Shown here: piece after piece, positions 42,950 through 52,091 of the stretch
Position numbering within the stretch: position 1 is the first letter of the stretch
Layout of the letters: each line of letters begins with the position of its first letter
Assembly: GCF_029017505.1 (NCBI RefSeq)
Contig: NZ_JAQGEI010000001.1
Span: 1 to 64,000, forward strand
Direction of reading: 5' to 3'
Length of the DNA: 64,000 nucleotides
Source of the DNA: Sedimenticola hydrogenitrophicus
Lineage (GTDB): Bacteria; Pseudomonadota; Gammaproteobacteria; Chromatiales; Chromatiaceae
Made by a program: the position numbers and the translations under genes
Notes under the pieces: generated by a model
What the model was told of the DNA's origin: nothing
Database searches by the model: none
What the model saw: the letters and a program-made list of their open reading frames with translations, nothing else

Positions 42950-44193
42950 TACCCCTCAGCGGGCTGCGCCAGCGCCGCCGTCGGCGCGCTGTTGGTGGCG
43001 GGCGTTGCCGGCGCGGGGGGCTGGGTCTGGATCGGCATGCCGGGGAAGAAGATGCGCGCCGTGCCCTCGATCACCACCCGGTCGCCCGCCGCCAGCCCGG
43101 AGCGGATCACCCAGAGGGATTCGCCTTCGGCCATGTCGGGCTGCTCCACCCACTGGCCGACCTCGACCGGCCGGGGTTGGGCGGTGGCGGCGCCGTTTTC
43201 GCCCTGGCCGACCACGTAGACAAACTTGCCCTTGGCGTCCTCCTGCACCGCGCGTTGCGGCACCGCCAGGGCGTTGGGGAGGATACCCCCGGTGATCCTT
43301 ACCCGAACGAACTGGCCGGGACTGAGCCGGGCCGCCGGATTGGGCAGGATGGCCCGTACATCGTAGGCGCCGGTGCGCGGATCGGTCCGGTAGTCGCTGA
43401 AATCGACCTGTCCGGCGTACGGATAGGCGGAACCGTCGGCCAGCCGCACCTCGACCCGGGTCTGATCCGGCGGCGGCAGTGTCAGGGTGCCTTCGGCCAG
43501 CTGGCGGTCTATTTCCAGGCGCTCGTTCTCGGCGATGGAAAAACGCACGTGCAGCGGGTCGACCTGGGCCAGCCTGACCAGGGGGCCGCTGGTCGGCGAG
43601 ACCAGCGAGCCCTCCACCTGCAGGGCACGGCCGATACGGCCGTTGATCGGCGCCTCCACCCGGGTATAGTCCAGGTCCAACTGGGCCTGGGACAGTTCCG
43701 CCTCGGCAGCGGCCACCCCGGCGCGGTGCAGGTCACGGTTGGAGCGGGCATCGTCCAGGTCGCGCTGGCTCACTGACAGGGACTTGACCAGCGGGGTCAG
43801 CCGTTTCACCTCCCGCTCGGCCTGGGTGAGGCGCGCGTGGGCCTCGGCCAGGTTCGCTTGCGCCACCCGCTTGCGCGCCTCGAACGGGGCGCGGTCGAGC
43901 TGAAACAGCGGCTCGCCGGCCTTGACTCGGCCACCCTCGTCGAACAGCCGCTGCTCGATCAGCGCGGTGACCCGGGGACGGATCTCGATCTCGCGCGACG
44001 CCTCCAGCCGGCCAACGTACTCAAACTCCGCCGGCAGGTCCCGGGGCTGCAACGCGACCACCGTGACCTGCTGCGGCGGCATGGCGCCATCCGCCGGTTG
44101 CGATTCGCTCTCGCTGCAGCCGGTCAGCTGCAGCATCAGCACGCCGATGGCCAGGCCGACGCAGGCGGGGCGGATCTGCCTGGTTATGCTCAT
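42946..44193 (-). CDS. RND adaptor lipoprotein (MexE/AcrA-like)
   Basis: A 415-residue periplasmic adaptor with a lipobox (LMLQLTGC, Cys at about 26), so it should be anchored to the inner membrane by lipidation. Domains are in the usual order: lipoyl-like half, coiled-coil hairpin with a periodic A/L/E pattern (about 110-180), second lipoyl half, beta-barrel (VSPTSGPLVRLAQVDPLHVRFSI) and C-terminal membrane-proximal part. The tail is Pro/Ala-rich. It is transcribed before the pump, from which it is separated by a hairpin element. Confidence 0.92.
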   Translation of the reverse strand: MSITRQIRPACVGLAIGVLMLQLTGCSESESQPADGAMPPQQVTVVALQPRDLPAEFEYVGRLEASREIEIRPRVTALIEQRLFDEGGRVKAGEPLFQLDRAPFEARKRVAQANLAEAHARLTQAEREVKRLTPLVKSLSVSQRDLDDARSNRDLHRAGVAAAEAELSQAQLDLDYTRVEAPINGRIGRALQVEGSLVSPTSGPLVRLAQVDPLHVRFSIAENERLEIDRQLAEGTLTLPPPDQTRVEVRLADGSAYPYAGQVDFSDYRTDPRTGAYDVRAILPNPAARLSPGQFVRVRITGGILPNALAVPQRAVQEDAKGKFVYVVGQGENGAATAQPRPVEVGQWVEQPDMAEGESLWVIRSGLAAGDRVVIEGTARIFFPGMPIQTQPPAPATPATNSAPTAALAQPAEGY

Positions 44194-44880
44194 GCGGCCT
44201 GTACCTCGGGCCGATGCGGGAAGGGGTGGGTTGTCATGACGGAAACTCCATATCTATCAGTTGTGTATGTTGGGGGCGATGGCGGGTCGGGGCAGCCGGC
44301 TATGGCGTCGCTCACTTCAATGTTAATCGCTCTCCGGGCCTCACCGGTTACCCGACTCCGCCCCGATTGCCCGTAAACCGCCGTATCTTCCTGGTAGACG
44401 AATGAATCAGCGCCAGATCGACACCGGCTGTCGCATCGGTTCTGTCATGCCGGCGGTGTTTTCAGTACGGGGGGAGCCGATCGATTTGCGAGGCTGGCTG
44501 CCGATCCCGATGTGAGGCGGTGTGGTCAACAGGGAAGCTGTCGTGTCGGATGGTCGTGTAGGGTGGCTCCTCATGATTTCCCTCTGTCTCGCGCGTCGCT
44601 CCATGTCGGGCGCTGCCCGATGTTCCTGTTACGGCCCCGTCGAGCAATGATACAGAGTGATAATAGTCCATATATCGGAACTGCACGCGGATTCTACCTC
44701 ATTGTTTAAATAGGAAAAAAGCACAAGAAATACCGGCTTTTTGTGGAGGGGCGGTTGCGTCCGAGGAGGTGGAATCAGGCTGATTGAGTTCGGGTTTTTG
44801 GTGAATGCGGGAGAAACCACGGATGGACACGGATAAGCACGGATTGCTATTCGGGGGAGACAACCGGGATTTGGGGCGGA
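44194..44880. other. 687-bp intergenic region without a supported gene
   Basis: Short open frames here have no ribosome site or family signature. The A/T-rich stretch 44640-44730 could hold promoters for the adaptor gene. Near 44815-44847 lies ACCACGGATGGACACGGAT, a dispersed repeat type seen in many genomes. Otherwise I see nothing. Confidence 0.6.
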
Positions 44881-45615
44881 TTAGTTTGCATCCGAACCCT
44901 GAACGTTATCGTCCAGGGCGATCGGGAGGGCCAGCCGGTAGCCGACCCCTTGCACGGTGATGATAAAGCGTGGATGGGCCGGGTCATCACCCAGCTTGTT
45001 GCGCAACTGGCCGACCAGTACCCGCAGGTAGTGGGTCTCCTCCTGCTGTGCTGGGCCCCAGACGGTGCGCAGGATCTGTTGGTGGGTGAGCACCTGGCCC
45101 GGTGCGGCGATCAGCAGACGCAACAGCTCATACTCTTTTTTGGTCAGGTGGATGGGGCGATCGTCGATAGTCACCTCGCGTTGGGAGAGATCCACCCGCA
45201 GCCCCTGTGACTCGAACAGGCGTTGGCTCGCCGACGGCTGCCGGGCATCACGCAGCACCACCCGGATGCGCGCCATCAGTTCACTGATGCCGAAGGGTTT
45301 GGTGACATAGTCATTTGCGCCGGCATCCAGGGCCGCCACCTTATCGGTTTCGTCGGCGCGCACCGACAGGACGATGATGGGGACCGGGGACCACTCCCGC
45401 AGGCGGGCGATGAACTGCTGGCCATCCAGATCGGGCAGCCCCAGGTCGAGAATGATCAGGTCCGGTGGCCGGGCCGCGCACAGCGCCAGGCCCTCCTCAC
45501 CGAGGCGCGCCTCGCACACGGCGTAGTGGTGCGCCTCCAGGCTGATGCGGAGAAATTTGCGGATCTGTGCCTCGTCTTCAACGATCAGGATGGTCTCTTG
45601 CGGCATCGCTGTCAT
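44881..45615 (-). CDS. kdpE: KdpE-like response regulator
   Basis: A 244-residue OmpR-type regulator with a receiver domain (about 7-120; phospho-acceptor Asp in LIILDLGLPDLDG) and a C-terminal winged helix (about 140-235; RQPSASQRLFESQGL linker, then LTKKEYELLRLLIAAPGQVLTHQQIL). It closely resembles KdpE. Its ATG at 45615 overlaps the kinase stop (ATGA), so translation is coupled. No kdpFABC genes are in the window; instead trkH diverges from the kinase gene. Confidence 0.87.
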   Translation of the reverse strand: MTAMPQETILIVEDEAQIRKFLRISLEAHHYAVCEARLGEEGLALCAARPPDLIILDLGLPDLDGQQFIARLREWSPVPIIVLSVRADETDKVAALDAGANDYVTKPFGISELMARIRVVLRDARQPSASQRLFESQGLRVDLSQREVTIDDRPIHLTKKEYELLRLLIAAPGQVLTHQQILRTVWGPAQQEETHYLRVLVGQLRNKLGDDPAHPRFIITVQGVGYRLALPIALDDNVQGSDAN

Positions 45616-47123
45616 TCTCCCGGTTCCGGCTGTCCGACCGGCAGCCGGATGCACATGCAGGTGCCGTGGCCATCCGGCCCATCCCCGGCGGTGACGCTGC
45701 CGCCATGCGCCATGATCATGCCCCGGACAATCGCCAACCCCAGGCCGGTGCCCTGGCGGTTGCCGCGATCCCCCTGGCGCGCGGTGTAGAACATATCGAA
45801 TATCTTTTCCCGCTCCCCGGGCGGGATGCCGGGGCCCTGGTCACACAGGCGGATCTCCACCTGACCATCGGCATAAGCGGCGCCGAGGAGGATACGTCCG
45901 TCGGCCGGTGAAAAGCGCAGCGCATTGTCCAGCAGGTTGACCAGCGCCTGCTCGATCAGTACCCCGTGTACCCAGAGCAGTGGCACATCTGCAGCGATAT
46001 CGATCGACAGGGGCCACCCCTCCAGGGGGTCGCGCATCCGCTCCACGGCGCTGGCGACGATATCGTGCAGATCGACCCAGTCGCGCCGCAGACTCAGGGT
46101 GCCCTGACCCAGGCGGGTCATATCCAGCAGGTTCTGAATGTGACGGTCCAGCCGCTGCGCCTCTTCGACCACGGTTTTCAGTAGTTCGATGCGGTTCTCG
46201 CTGCTGAAACTGTCACCGTACTCCAGCAGGCTGGTGGTGGAGCCGATGATGGAGGCGAGGGGGGTGCGCAGATCGTGCGATACCGACGACAGCAGGGCGG
46301 AACGCAGCTGTTCGGTTTCCGAGACCAGTCGCGCCTGTTCCAGGTCCGCCACCAGCTGGGTGCGGTGCAGGGCGATCGCTGCCTGATCGCACAGACTGCG
46401 CGACAGTTGCAGCTGCTCATCCTCCAGCTCCTCGCTGTGGACCGCCAACAGGCCGACCGGCTCGCGGTCGGCGATCAGTGGCAACAGTTGCCAGGGGCCG
46501 TGGGTGACAGGATCGGATCGCCCTTCTACCCAAGCCTGGGTCATGTCGATGGCTGGCGGTGCGGCGAACAGCGCGGTGCCCGCTCGCGGAGTCGCAACGC
46601 CCTGGCTGTCCGGGAGATAAACCGCCACCGGGCAGTCGAGGGCGTGCGCAAAGTGATCCACCAGGGTGTCCAGCACCGCTTCGGTATCGGTAGCCGACGA
46701 CATGCGCCGGCTGAACTCATAGAGGTTGGAGATGCGCTGCAGGGAGAGCCGGCGCTTGAGCATCTCCTGGTGCATGCGGGCCGCCAGCTTGCCGGTAATG
46801 GCAGCCATCAGCAGGAAAAAGATCAGGGTGGCCACATCGCCGTCGTCGGCCACGTCGAAGGTGTAGAAGGGCGGGGTGAAAAAGAAGTTGAAAGTCAGAA
46901 AACTGAGCACGCTGGCCACCAGCGACGGCCCCAGGCCGGTGCGCGCGGAGATGATCAGTACCCCGGTCAGGAACAGCAGGGAGAGGTTGGCATGGGGCAT
47001 CAGACGATGCAGCAGGAAGGCCAGGCTGGCCGACACCAGGACGATGAGAATGGCCTCGGCATAGGCCATCGGCTTCCGGGTGAACGGATGATCGGGGCTG
47101 CTGTTGTCGATCACTATGGGCAT
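45612..47123 (-). CDS. short KdpD-like sensor kinase
   Basis: A 503-residue kinase. It begins with four membrane segments (DUF4118-like, about 20-110), then a GAF-like domain (about 125-255), HisKA with the phospho-acceptor His in SVSHDLRTPLASIIG (about 285) and an ATPase domain (NALRF, GPGIPPGE, GTGLGLAI). E. coli KdpD has about 890 residues; the N-terminal KdpD and Usp sensing domains (roughly 390 residues) are absent here. The signal it senses is therefore probably not the one that acts through those domains. It forms a two-component system with the coupled kdpE-like gene and diverges from trkH. Confidence 0.87.
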   Translation of the reverse strand: MPIVIDNSSPDHPFTRKPMAYAEAILIVLVSASLAFLLHRLMPHANLSLLFLTGVLIISARTGLGPSLVASVLSFLTFNFFFTPPFYTFDVADDGDVATLIFFLLMAAITGKLAARMHQEMLKRRLSLQRISNLYEFSRRMSSATDTEAVLDTLVDHFAHALDCPVAVYLPDSQGVATPRAGTALFAAPPAIDMTQAWVEGRSDPVTHGPWQLLPLIADREPVGLLAVHSEELEDEQLQLSRSLCDQAAIALHRTQLVADLEQARLVSETEQLRSALLSSVSHDLRTPLASIIGSTTSLLEYGDSFSSENRIELLKTVVEEAQRLDRHIQNLLDMTRLGQGTLSLRRDWVDLHDIVASAVERMRDPLEGWPLSIDIAADVPLLWVHGVLIEQALVNLLDNALRFSPADGRILLGAAYADGQVEIRLCDQGPGIPPGEREKIFDMFYTARQGDRGNRQGTGLGLAIVRGMIMAHGGSVTAGDGPDGHGTCMCIRLPVGQPEPGE

Positions 47124-47211
47124 GGTTACCGGTTTTCCGCGTTTCGGATCCTGGATGGATGGGCGTCATTGTGCGGCCTGCCGTGATCGCAATAAATAAA
47201 AAAAGCATAAA

Positions 47212-47230
47212 ATTTTTACACTCTTTTTAT
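47212..47230 (+). promoter_or_regulatory. T-rich KdpE-like box upstream of trkH
   Basis: ATTTTTACACTCTTTTTAT closely resembles, from memory, the T-rich KdpE operator of the E. coli kdpFABC promoter (TTTTTATACTTTTTTTAC). It lies 67 bp upstream of the trkH start and about 90 bp upstream of the kinase start. It could serve both genes. Confidence 0.5.
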
Positions 47231-47296
47231 GTGACCAGGCAGGAGGCGGTTCCGATAATAGGGCATTGCTTGGTTGTGGCGTTACCGCTTGGTCCT

Positions 47297-48742
47297 ATGA
47301 ACCCCTCCATCATTGCCCATGTCCTCGGAATCTGGCTGCTTCTGTTCAGCGGCAGCCTGCTGCCGCCGCTGATCATATCGCTACTCTATCACGATGGCGA
47401 GACGCTGCATTTTTCCCTACTGGTGCTGTTCAGCCTGATCAGCGGGTTGGTGGTCTGGTTGGCATCGGCAAAACACCGGACCCAACTGCGCACCCGCGAT
47501 GGTTTCATTATTGTGGTGTTGCTGTGGCTGGTGACCAGCCTGCTGGGCATGCTGCCGTTTATCTTCGGCCTCGATTTGAGTGTTGCGGACGCCCTGTTCG
47601 AATCGGTGTCGGCCTTCACCACCACCGGTGCCACGGTGATCACCGGCCTGGATGATCTGCCGCCCTCGATACTCTTTTTCCGCCAGGAGATGCAGTGGCT
47701 CGGCGGCATCGGCGTGGTGGTCTCGGCCATCGCCCTGCTGCCCATGCTGGGTATCGGCGGCATGCAGATGTTCAAGGCGGAGACCCCGGGGCCAATGAAG
47801 GATGAGAAGCTGACCCCGCGTATTGCCCACACCGCCCAGGCGCTGTGGAAGCTCTATCTGGTGATGACCCTGGCCTGCGCGCTGCTCTACTGGGCCGGCG
47901 GCATGTCCCTGTTCGATGCCGTGGCACACAGCCTGACCACCGTCTCCACCGGCGGTTTCTCCACCCATGATGCCAGCCTGGGTTACTTCGACAGTGTCTT
48001 TATCGAGAATGTGGCGACCCTGTTCATGCTGCTCGGCGGGATCAGTTTCAGCGTCCATTTCCTGGTCTGGAAACAGCTCTCTTTTCGTCCCTACTGGCAG
48101 AGCGTGGAGGTCCGGGTGTTCCTGTTACTGGTCCTCGCGGTGATCCTGGTGACCAGTGCGGTACTCTATTTCGAGGGGGCCCGGGACAGCCTGCTGGAGT
48201 CCCTGCGCTACGCCTCGTTTACCGTCGCCTCAGTGGTGACCAGCACCGGGTTCGGTATCGACGACTTTTCCGTCTGGCCCACCATGCTACCGCTGCTGCT
48301 GATCCTGATCAGCTTTGTCGGCGGCTGTGCCGGCTCCACCGCCGGCGGCATGAAAGTGATCCGCTTCGTCATCATGGGCAAGGGGGCTGGACTGGAGATC
48401 CAGCGGCTGATGCACCCCTCCATGATCAGATCGCTGCAGCTGCAGGGCAAGGTGATCGACGTGCGGGTCGCCGACGCGGTGCGCAGCTTCTTCAGTGTCT
48501 ATGTCGCCACCTTCGTATTGTTCATGCTGTTTCTCATGGGCCAGGGCCTGGATCACGTGACGGCCTTCAGCGCGGTGGCCACCTGCATGAACAATCTCGG
48601 CCCCGGGCTGGGTGACGTGGCCAGTAACTTCCAGTCGGTGTCCGATTCGGCCAAGTGGATACTCTCCTTCGCCATGCTGCTGGGCCGCCTGGAGATCTTC
48701 ACCCTGCTGGTGGTGTTGAGCCCCGCGTTCTGGCGCCGCTGA
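47297..48742 (+). CDS. trkH: Trk potassium transporter subunit TrkH
   Basis: A 481-residue inner-membrane K+ transporter, equal in length to E. coli TrkH and similar along its whole length. The four selectivity-loop regions are visible: FTTTGATVITG, LTTVSTGGFSTHD, ASVVTSTGFGIDD and CMNNLGPGLG, and the GGCAGSTAGGMKVIR motif is intact. The frame is open to 47159, but homology starts at MNPSIIAHVLG, so ATG 47297 is used. trkA is not in the window. Divergence from a KdpDE-like pair suggests regulation by K+ limitation or osmotic stress. Confidence 0.93.
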   Translation: MNPSIIAHVLGIWLLLFSGSLLPPLIISLLYHDGETLHFSLLVLFSLISGLVVWLASAKHRTQLRTRDGFIIVVLLWLVTSLLGMLPFIFGLDLSVADALFESVSAFTTTGATVITGLDDLPPSILFFRQEMQWLGGIGVVVSAIALLPMLGIGGMQMFKAETPGPMKDEKLTPRIAHTAQALWKLYLVMTLACALLYWAGGMSLFDAVAHSLTTVSTGGFSTHDASLGYFDSVFIENVATLFMLLGGISFSVHFLVWKQLSFRPYWQSVEVRVFLLLVLAVILVTSAVLYFEGARDSLLESLRYASFTVASVVTSTGFGIDDFSVWPTMLPLLLILISFVGGCAGSTAGGMKVIRFVIMGKGAGLEIQRLMHPSMIRSLQLQGKVIDVRVADAVRSFFSVYVATFVLFMLFLMGQGLDHVTAFSAVATCMNNLGPGLGDVASNFQSVSDSAKWILSFAMLLGRLEIFTLLVVLSPAFWRR

Positions 48743-49089
48743 ATCCCCGGCCTTCCACAGACTCCTGAGAACAGGCGATACACCGTCTGAAAACGTAGGA
48801 TATTTCCGCAAATGGGCTATCTGTGACCGATGTCTGATTCGCGCCCCGATTCTTGACTAAAATACTAATATATTTCCGGTGGTGATCTATAGTTGAGGTC
48901 TGTTCCCCTATGAAGGCCGTTCTGTTACCCCGCTAGGGCCATGGCGTCGGGTTCGCGGCGGGCCTGGGGAGCCATGCCGGGTGGAAACCTCTGAAATAGC
49001 GGCAAATGGGGCTATTTGGGTCACTTGTTTCGAAGGATTGATGATCGGATCGAGATGATCCGGGCAGGTGCTGGATTAACGTATTGGTC
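48743..49089. other. 347-bp leader region of the Cache-PAS kinase
   Basis: No gene is supported. Two related segments occur: CCGCAAATGGGCTATCTGTG (near 48814) and GCGGCAAATGGGGCTATTTG (near 48998), each with CAAAT/ATTTG-like symmetry. They may be paired regulatory sites. I considered a c-di-GMP riboswitch and found no match to its conserved core. Confidence 0.35.
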
Positions 49090-51636
49090 ATGTGGAATTG
49101 GCGCTTCGTATACAGACTGCTGGGTATATTGGTGCCGTTGTCACTGGTGCTGGCGGTGGTGCTGTGGTTGCTGTTCAACGCCGAGGCCAGCGGGATACGG
49201 CAGATCGCGCGCGCCGATGAGCAACATGTGATTCAACTGGCGGTCCAGCTGATAGAGGCGGAACTGGATCGGGTTCGCGGCGATGCCCTCTATCTGGCCG
49301 AACAGTCGTCGCTGCAGCAGTGGCTTGAAACCGGCGATCCCGCGGCGCAGGCCCGCCTCGGCGAGGACCTGCTCACCTTTACCCGGCATCGCGGTCTGTA
49401 TGACCAGGCCCGGTTCCTCGATGAGGTGGGTCGGGAACGGGTCCGTGTCGACTGGAATGGAGGCATTCCCCGGACTACCCCGCCCGAGCAACTGCAGGAC
49501 AAGGCGGACCGCTACTATGTCCGGCGAACCCTGGCCCTGGACAAGGGCGGGATCTACGTCTCGCCCTTCGATCTCAATATCGAGCACGCCAGGATCGAGC
49601 GACCGCTCAAGCCGATGATCCGCTTCGGCACGCCGGTGTTCGACCAGACGGGCAAGCCGCGCGGACTGATCATGCTGAACTATCTGGGGCGGCGGCTGCT
49701 CGACCGGCTGCGCAAGGTCACCACCAGCTCCGGCAATCATCCGTGGCTGCTTAACGCGGACGGATACTGGCTGCTGGGCCCGACGCCGCGGCAGGAGTGG
49801 GGTTTCATGTATCCCGATCGTCGGTCGCTCAGCTTCGCCAGCGAATACGCGGAGATCTGGTCGGCGATGCAGGGTGGCCGGGTGCAGGATCAGCTGACGC
49901 ACGATGACGGGATTTTCAGCTACCGGCGGCTGGAACCGGAGACCCTGCCCCTCGGCTTGAACGCGGAACGCTGGTATCTGGTCAGCCGCCTGCCGCGGGC
50001 GGTGGTCGCCGGCGAGCTGGCCGGGCGCAGCCACAACTACCTGCTGGTGTTCCTGATACTGACGCTGCTGCTGGCCCTGGTGGGTGGCGTCATTGTGCGC
50101 AAAGACCTGCAGCGGCGACTTGCCGTGGCCGGGATCAGTGACAGCGAGGCGCGTTTCCGCGGGCTGTTGGATTCCGCGCCCGACGCTATCGTGATCATCG
50201 ATCGGGCAGGGCAGATCAATCTGATCAATAACCAGGCCGAGAAGTGGTTCGGTTACAGCCGCGATGAGCTGATCGGGCAACCGGTTGAACAGCTGATCCC
50301 GGAACGCTTTCGCGGCCGCCATACGGTTTATCGGCAGGACTATTCGGAAAAACCGGTGGTCAGGCCCATGGGGGCCGGCGTTGAATTGTTCGGTCGCCGC
50401 AAGAATGGCACCGAGTTTCCGGTGGAGATCAGTCTGAGTCCACTGAAATCCGCCGGCGGGCTGCTGGTGACCGGCATCATTCGCGATATCACGTCACGCA
50501 AGCGGGCCGAGGAGGCGCAGCACCTGATCGAGGCACGCTATCGGGAGCTGGTGAACAACCTGCCGGTGGGGGTGTATCGCAGCAGCGGGGATGAGTCAGG
50601 CTGCTTTCTCGAGGTGAACCAGGCCATGCTGGAGATGTTTGAGGCCGAGTTCCCGGATGAGTTGATGAACTGCGCCCTGGGGGATCTGTTTTGTGACCGT
50701 GCCCGACAGCGGGCATTCAGCGACCGACTCCACCGGCAAGGCCGTGTGAACGGTGAAGAACACCACATGAAGACGTTGCGGGGAAAGAACTTTTATGCGG
50801 CGATAACGGCGGTAAAGAAGCAGGATTTCACCGGCCGGATCTATTTTGACGGTGTCATAGAGGATATCAGTGAACGCAAGGAGAGTGACCTGCAGATCCA
50901 GCAGCTGAATGAGGTGTTACGTGCCAGGACCACGGCGCTGGAGTCCACCAACCGGGAACTGGAGGCCTTCTCCTATTCCGTCTCTCACGACCTGCGTGCG
51001 CCGCTGCGGGCCATTGACGGTTTCAGCAGCACCCTGCTGAGTGACTATGCCGGGTCGCTGGATGAGCGGGCCCAGGACCGGTTGAAAAGGGTACGGGCCG
51101 CGGCCCAGCGCATGGCGGCACTGATCGATGATCTGCTCAAGTTGTCCCGGGTCAGCCGTACCGAACTCAAACAGGAACTGGTGGACCTGACCCGGCTGGC
51201 CAGCAAGGTGCTGGAGGAGTTGCACCAGGCGGAACCGCAGCGCCGGGTCCGCCTCACGGTTCAGCCGGATCTGTATGTCCAGGGTGATGTCCGGCTGTTG
51301 CGCGTGGTGATGGATAACCTGTTGGGCAATGCCTGGAAATTCACCGGCCAGCGCGCGGAGGCGCTGATCGAGGTCGGCGGCAGTGCCGGCGAGGATGGCG
51401 CCTGTGTCTTCCATGTCCGGGATAACGGGGCCGGTTTCGATATGGCCTATGTCGACAAACTGTTCGGCGCCTTCCAGCGGCTGCATGACAGCGGTGAGTT
51501 TCCCGGCACCGGTATCGGCCTGGCGACGGTGCAGCGGATCATCCATAAGCACGGCGGGCGCATCTGGGCCGAAGGCAATGTCGGCGAGGGGGCGACTTTC
51601 TATTTCACTATCGATCGGACAAGGAGCGCGACATGA
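49090..51636 (+). CDS. Cache-PAS-PAS sensor histidine kinase
   Basis: An 848-residue inner-membrane kinase. A first membrane segment (about 8-30) is followed by a large periplasmic dCache-like sensor (about 32-315) and a second membrane segment (about 316-338). Two PAS domains follow (about 355-475 and 490-610), then HisKA with SYSVSHDLRAPLRAIDGFSS and an ATPase domain (NLLGNAWKFT, DNGAGFD, GTGIGLA). The sequence after the second PAS domain is of the phytochrome-like kinase type. Its stop overlaps the following response-regulator start (ATGA), so the two are coupled. ATG 49090 is preferred over an in-frame TTG at 49084. Signal unknown. Confidence 0.88.
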   Translation: MWNWRFVYRLLGILVPLSLVLAVVLWLLFNAEASGIRQIARADEQHVIQLAVQLIEAELDRVRGDALYLAEQSSLQQWLETGDPAAQARLGEDLLTFTRHRGLYDQARFLDEVGRERVRVDWNGGIPRTTPPEQLQDKADRYYVRRTLALDKGGIYVSPFDLNIEHARIERPLKPMIRFGTPVFDQTGKPRGLIMLNYLGRRLLDRLRKVTTSSGNHPWLLNADGYWLLGPTPRQEWGFMYPDRRSLSFASEYAEIWSAMQGGRVQDQLTHDDGIFSYRRLEPETLPLGLNAERWYLVSRLPRAVVAGELAGRSHNYLLVFLILTLLLALVGGVIVRKDLQRRLAVAGISDSEARFRGLLDSAPDAIVIIDRAGQINLINNQAEKWFGYSRDELIGQPVEQLIPERFRGRHTVYRQDYSEKPVVRPMGAGVELFGRRKNGTEFPVEISLSPLKSAGGLLVTGIIRDITSRKRAEEAQHLIEARYRELVNNLPVGVYRSSGDESGCFLEVNQAMLEMFEAEFPDELMNCALGDLFCDRARQRAFSDRLHRQGRVNGEEHHMKTLRGKNFYAAITAVKKQDFTGRIYFDGVIEDISERKESDLQIQQLNEVLRARTTALESTNRELEAFSYSVSHDLRAPLRAIDGFSSTLLSDYAGSLDERAQDRLKRVRAAAQRMAALIDDLLKLSRVSRTELKQELVDLTRLASKVLEELHQAEPQRRVRLTVQPDLYVQGDVRLLRVVMDNLLGNAWKFTGQRAEALIEVGGSAGEDGACVFHVRDNGAGFDMAYVDKLFGAFQRLHDSGEFPGTGIGLATVQRIIHKHGGRIWAEGNVGEGATFYFTIDRTRSAT

Positions 51637-52070
51637 GCGACAAGGTGATTCTGCTGGTGGAAGACAATCCGGATGATGAGCTGCTGACACTCGATGCGCT
51701 GGCCGCCAACCACGTCGGCAACCGGGTGGTGGTGGCGCGCAACGGTGTCGAGGCGTTGGACTATCTGTTCGCGAACGGGATTTACAGCGGGCGCGAGGTT
51801 AGCGATCTGCCGGCGGTGGTGCTGCTGGATCTGAAGCTACCCAAGATCGATGGCCTGGAAGTGCTGCGGCGCATCCGCGCGGATGCACGTACTCAACTGC
51901 TGCCGGTGGTCATCCTGACCTCTTCCAACGAGGACGAGGACCGACTCAAGGGTTATAGCCTGGGCGCCAACAGCTATGTCCGCAAGCCAGTGGATTTTGA
52001 TGAATTTGTCAGGGCGGCCGGACAGTTGGGACTGTACTGGCTGTTGCTCAATCAGGCCCCGCCTGATTGA
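51633..52070 (+). CDS. Rcp1-like single-domain response regulator
   Basis: A 145-residue receiver with DNPDDE acidic pocket, phospho-acceptor Asp in VVLLDLKLPKIDG (about residue 68), the conserved Thr/Ser in ILTSSNEDED and the Lys in VRKPVDF. It has no output domain, so it relays the phosphate from the upstream kinase to a partner, possibly the next protein. The overlap ATGA with the kinase gene makes the pairing firm. Confidence 0.92.
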   Translation: MSDKVILLVEDNPDDELLTLDALAANHVGNRVVVARNGVEALDYLFANGIYSGREVSDLPAVVLLDLKLPKIDGLEVLRRIRADARTQLLPVVILTSSNEDEDRLKGYSLGANSYVRKPVDFDEFVRAAGQLGLYWLLLNQAPPD

Positions 52071-52091
52071 TGCCGGAAATGGAGATCACCC

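Noticed and set aside
44407-44820. Small open frames in the 44.2-44.9 kb gap
   Set aside because: No ribosome site, no family signature and no hydrophobic or coiled pattern; the region also contains dispersed repeat sequence.
48743-49089. c-di-GMP (GEMM) riboswitch upstream of the Cache-PAS kinase
   Set aside because: The region is G/C-rich with hairpins, but the conserved GCAAA-core and tetraloop-receptor pattern could not be matched.
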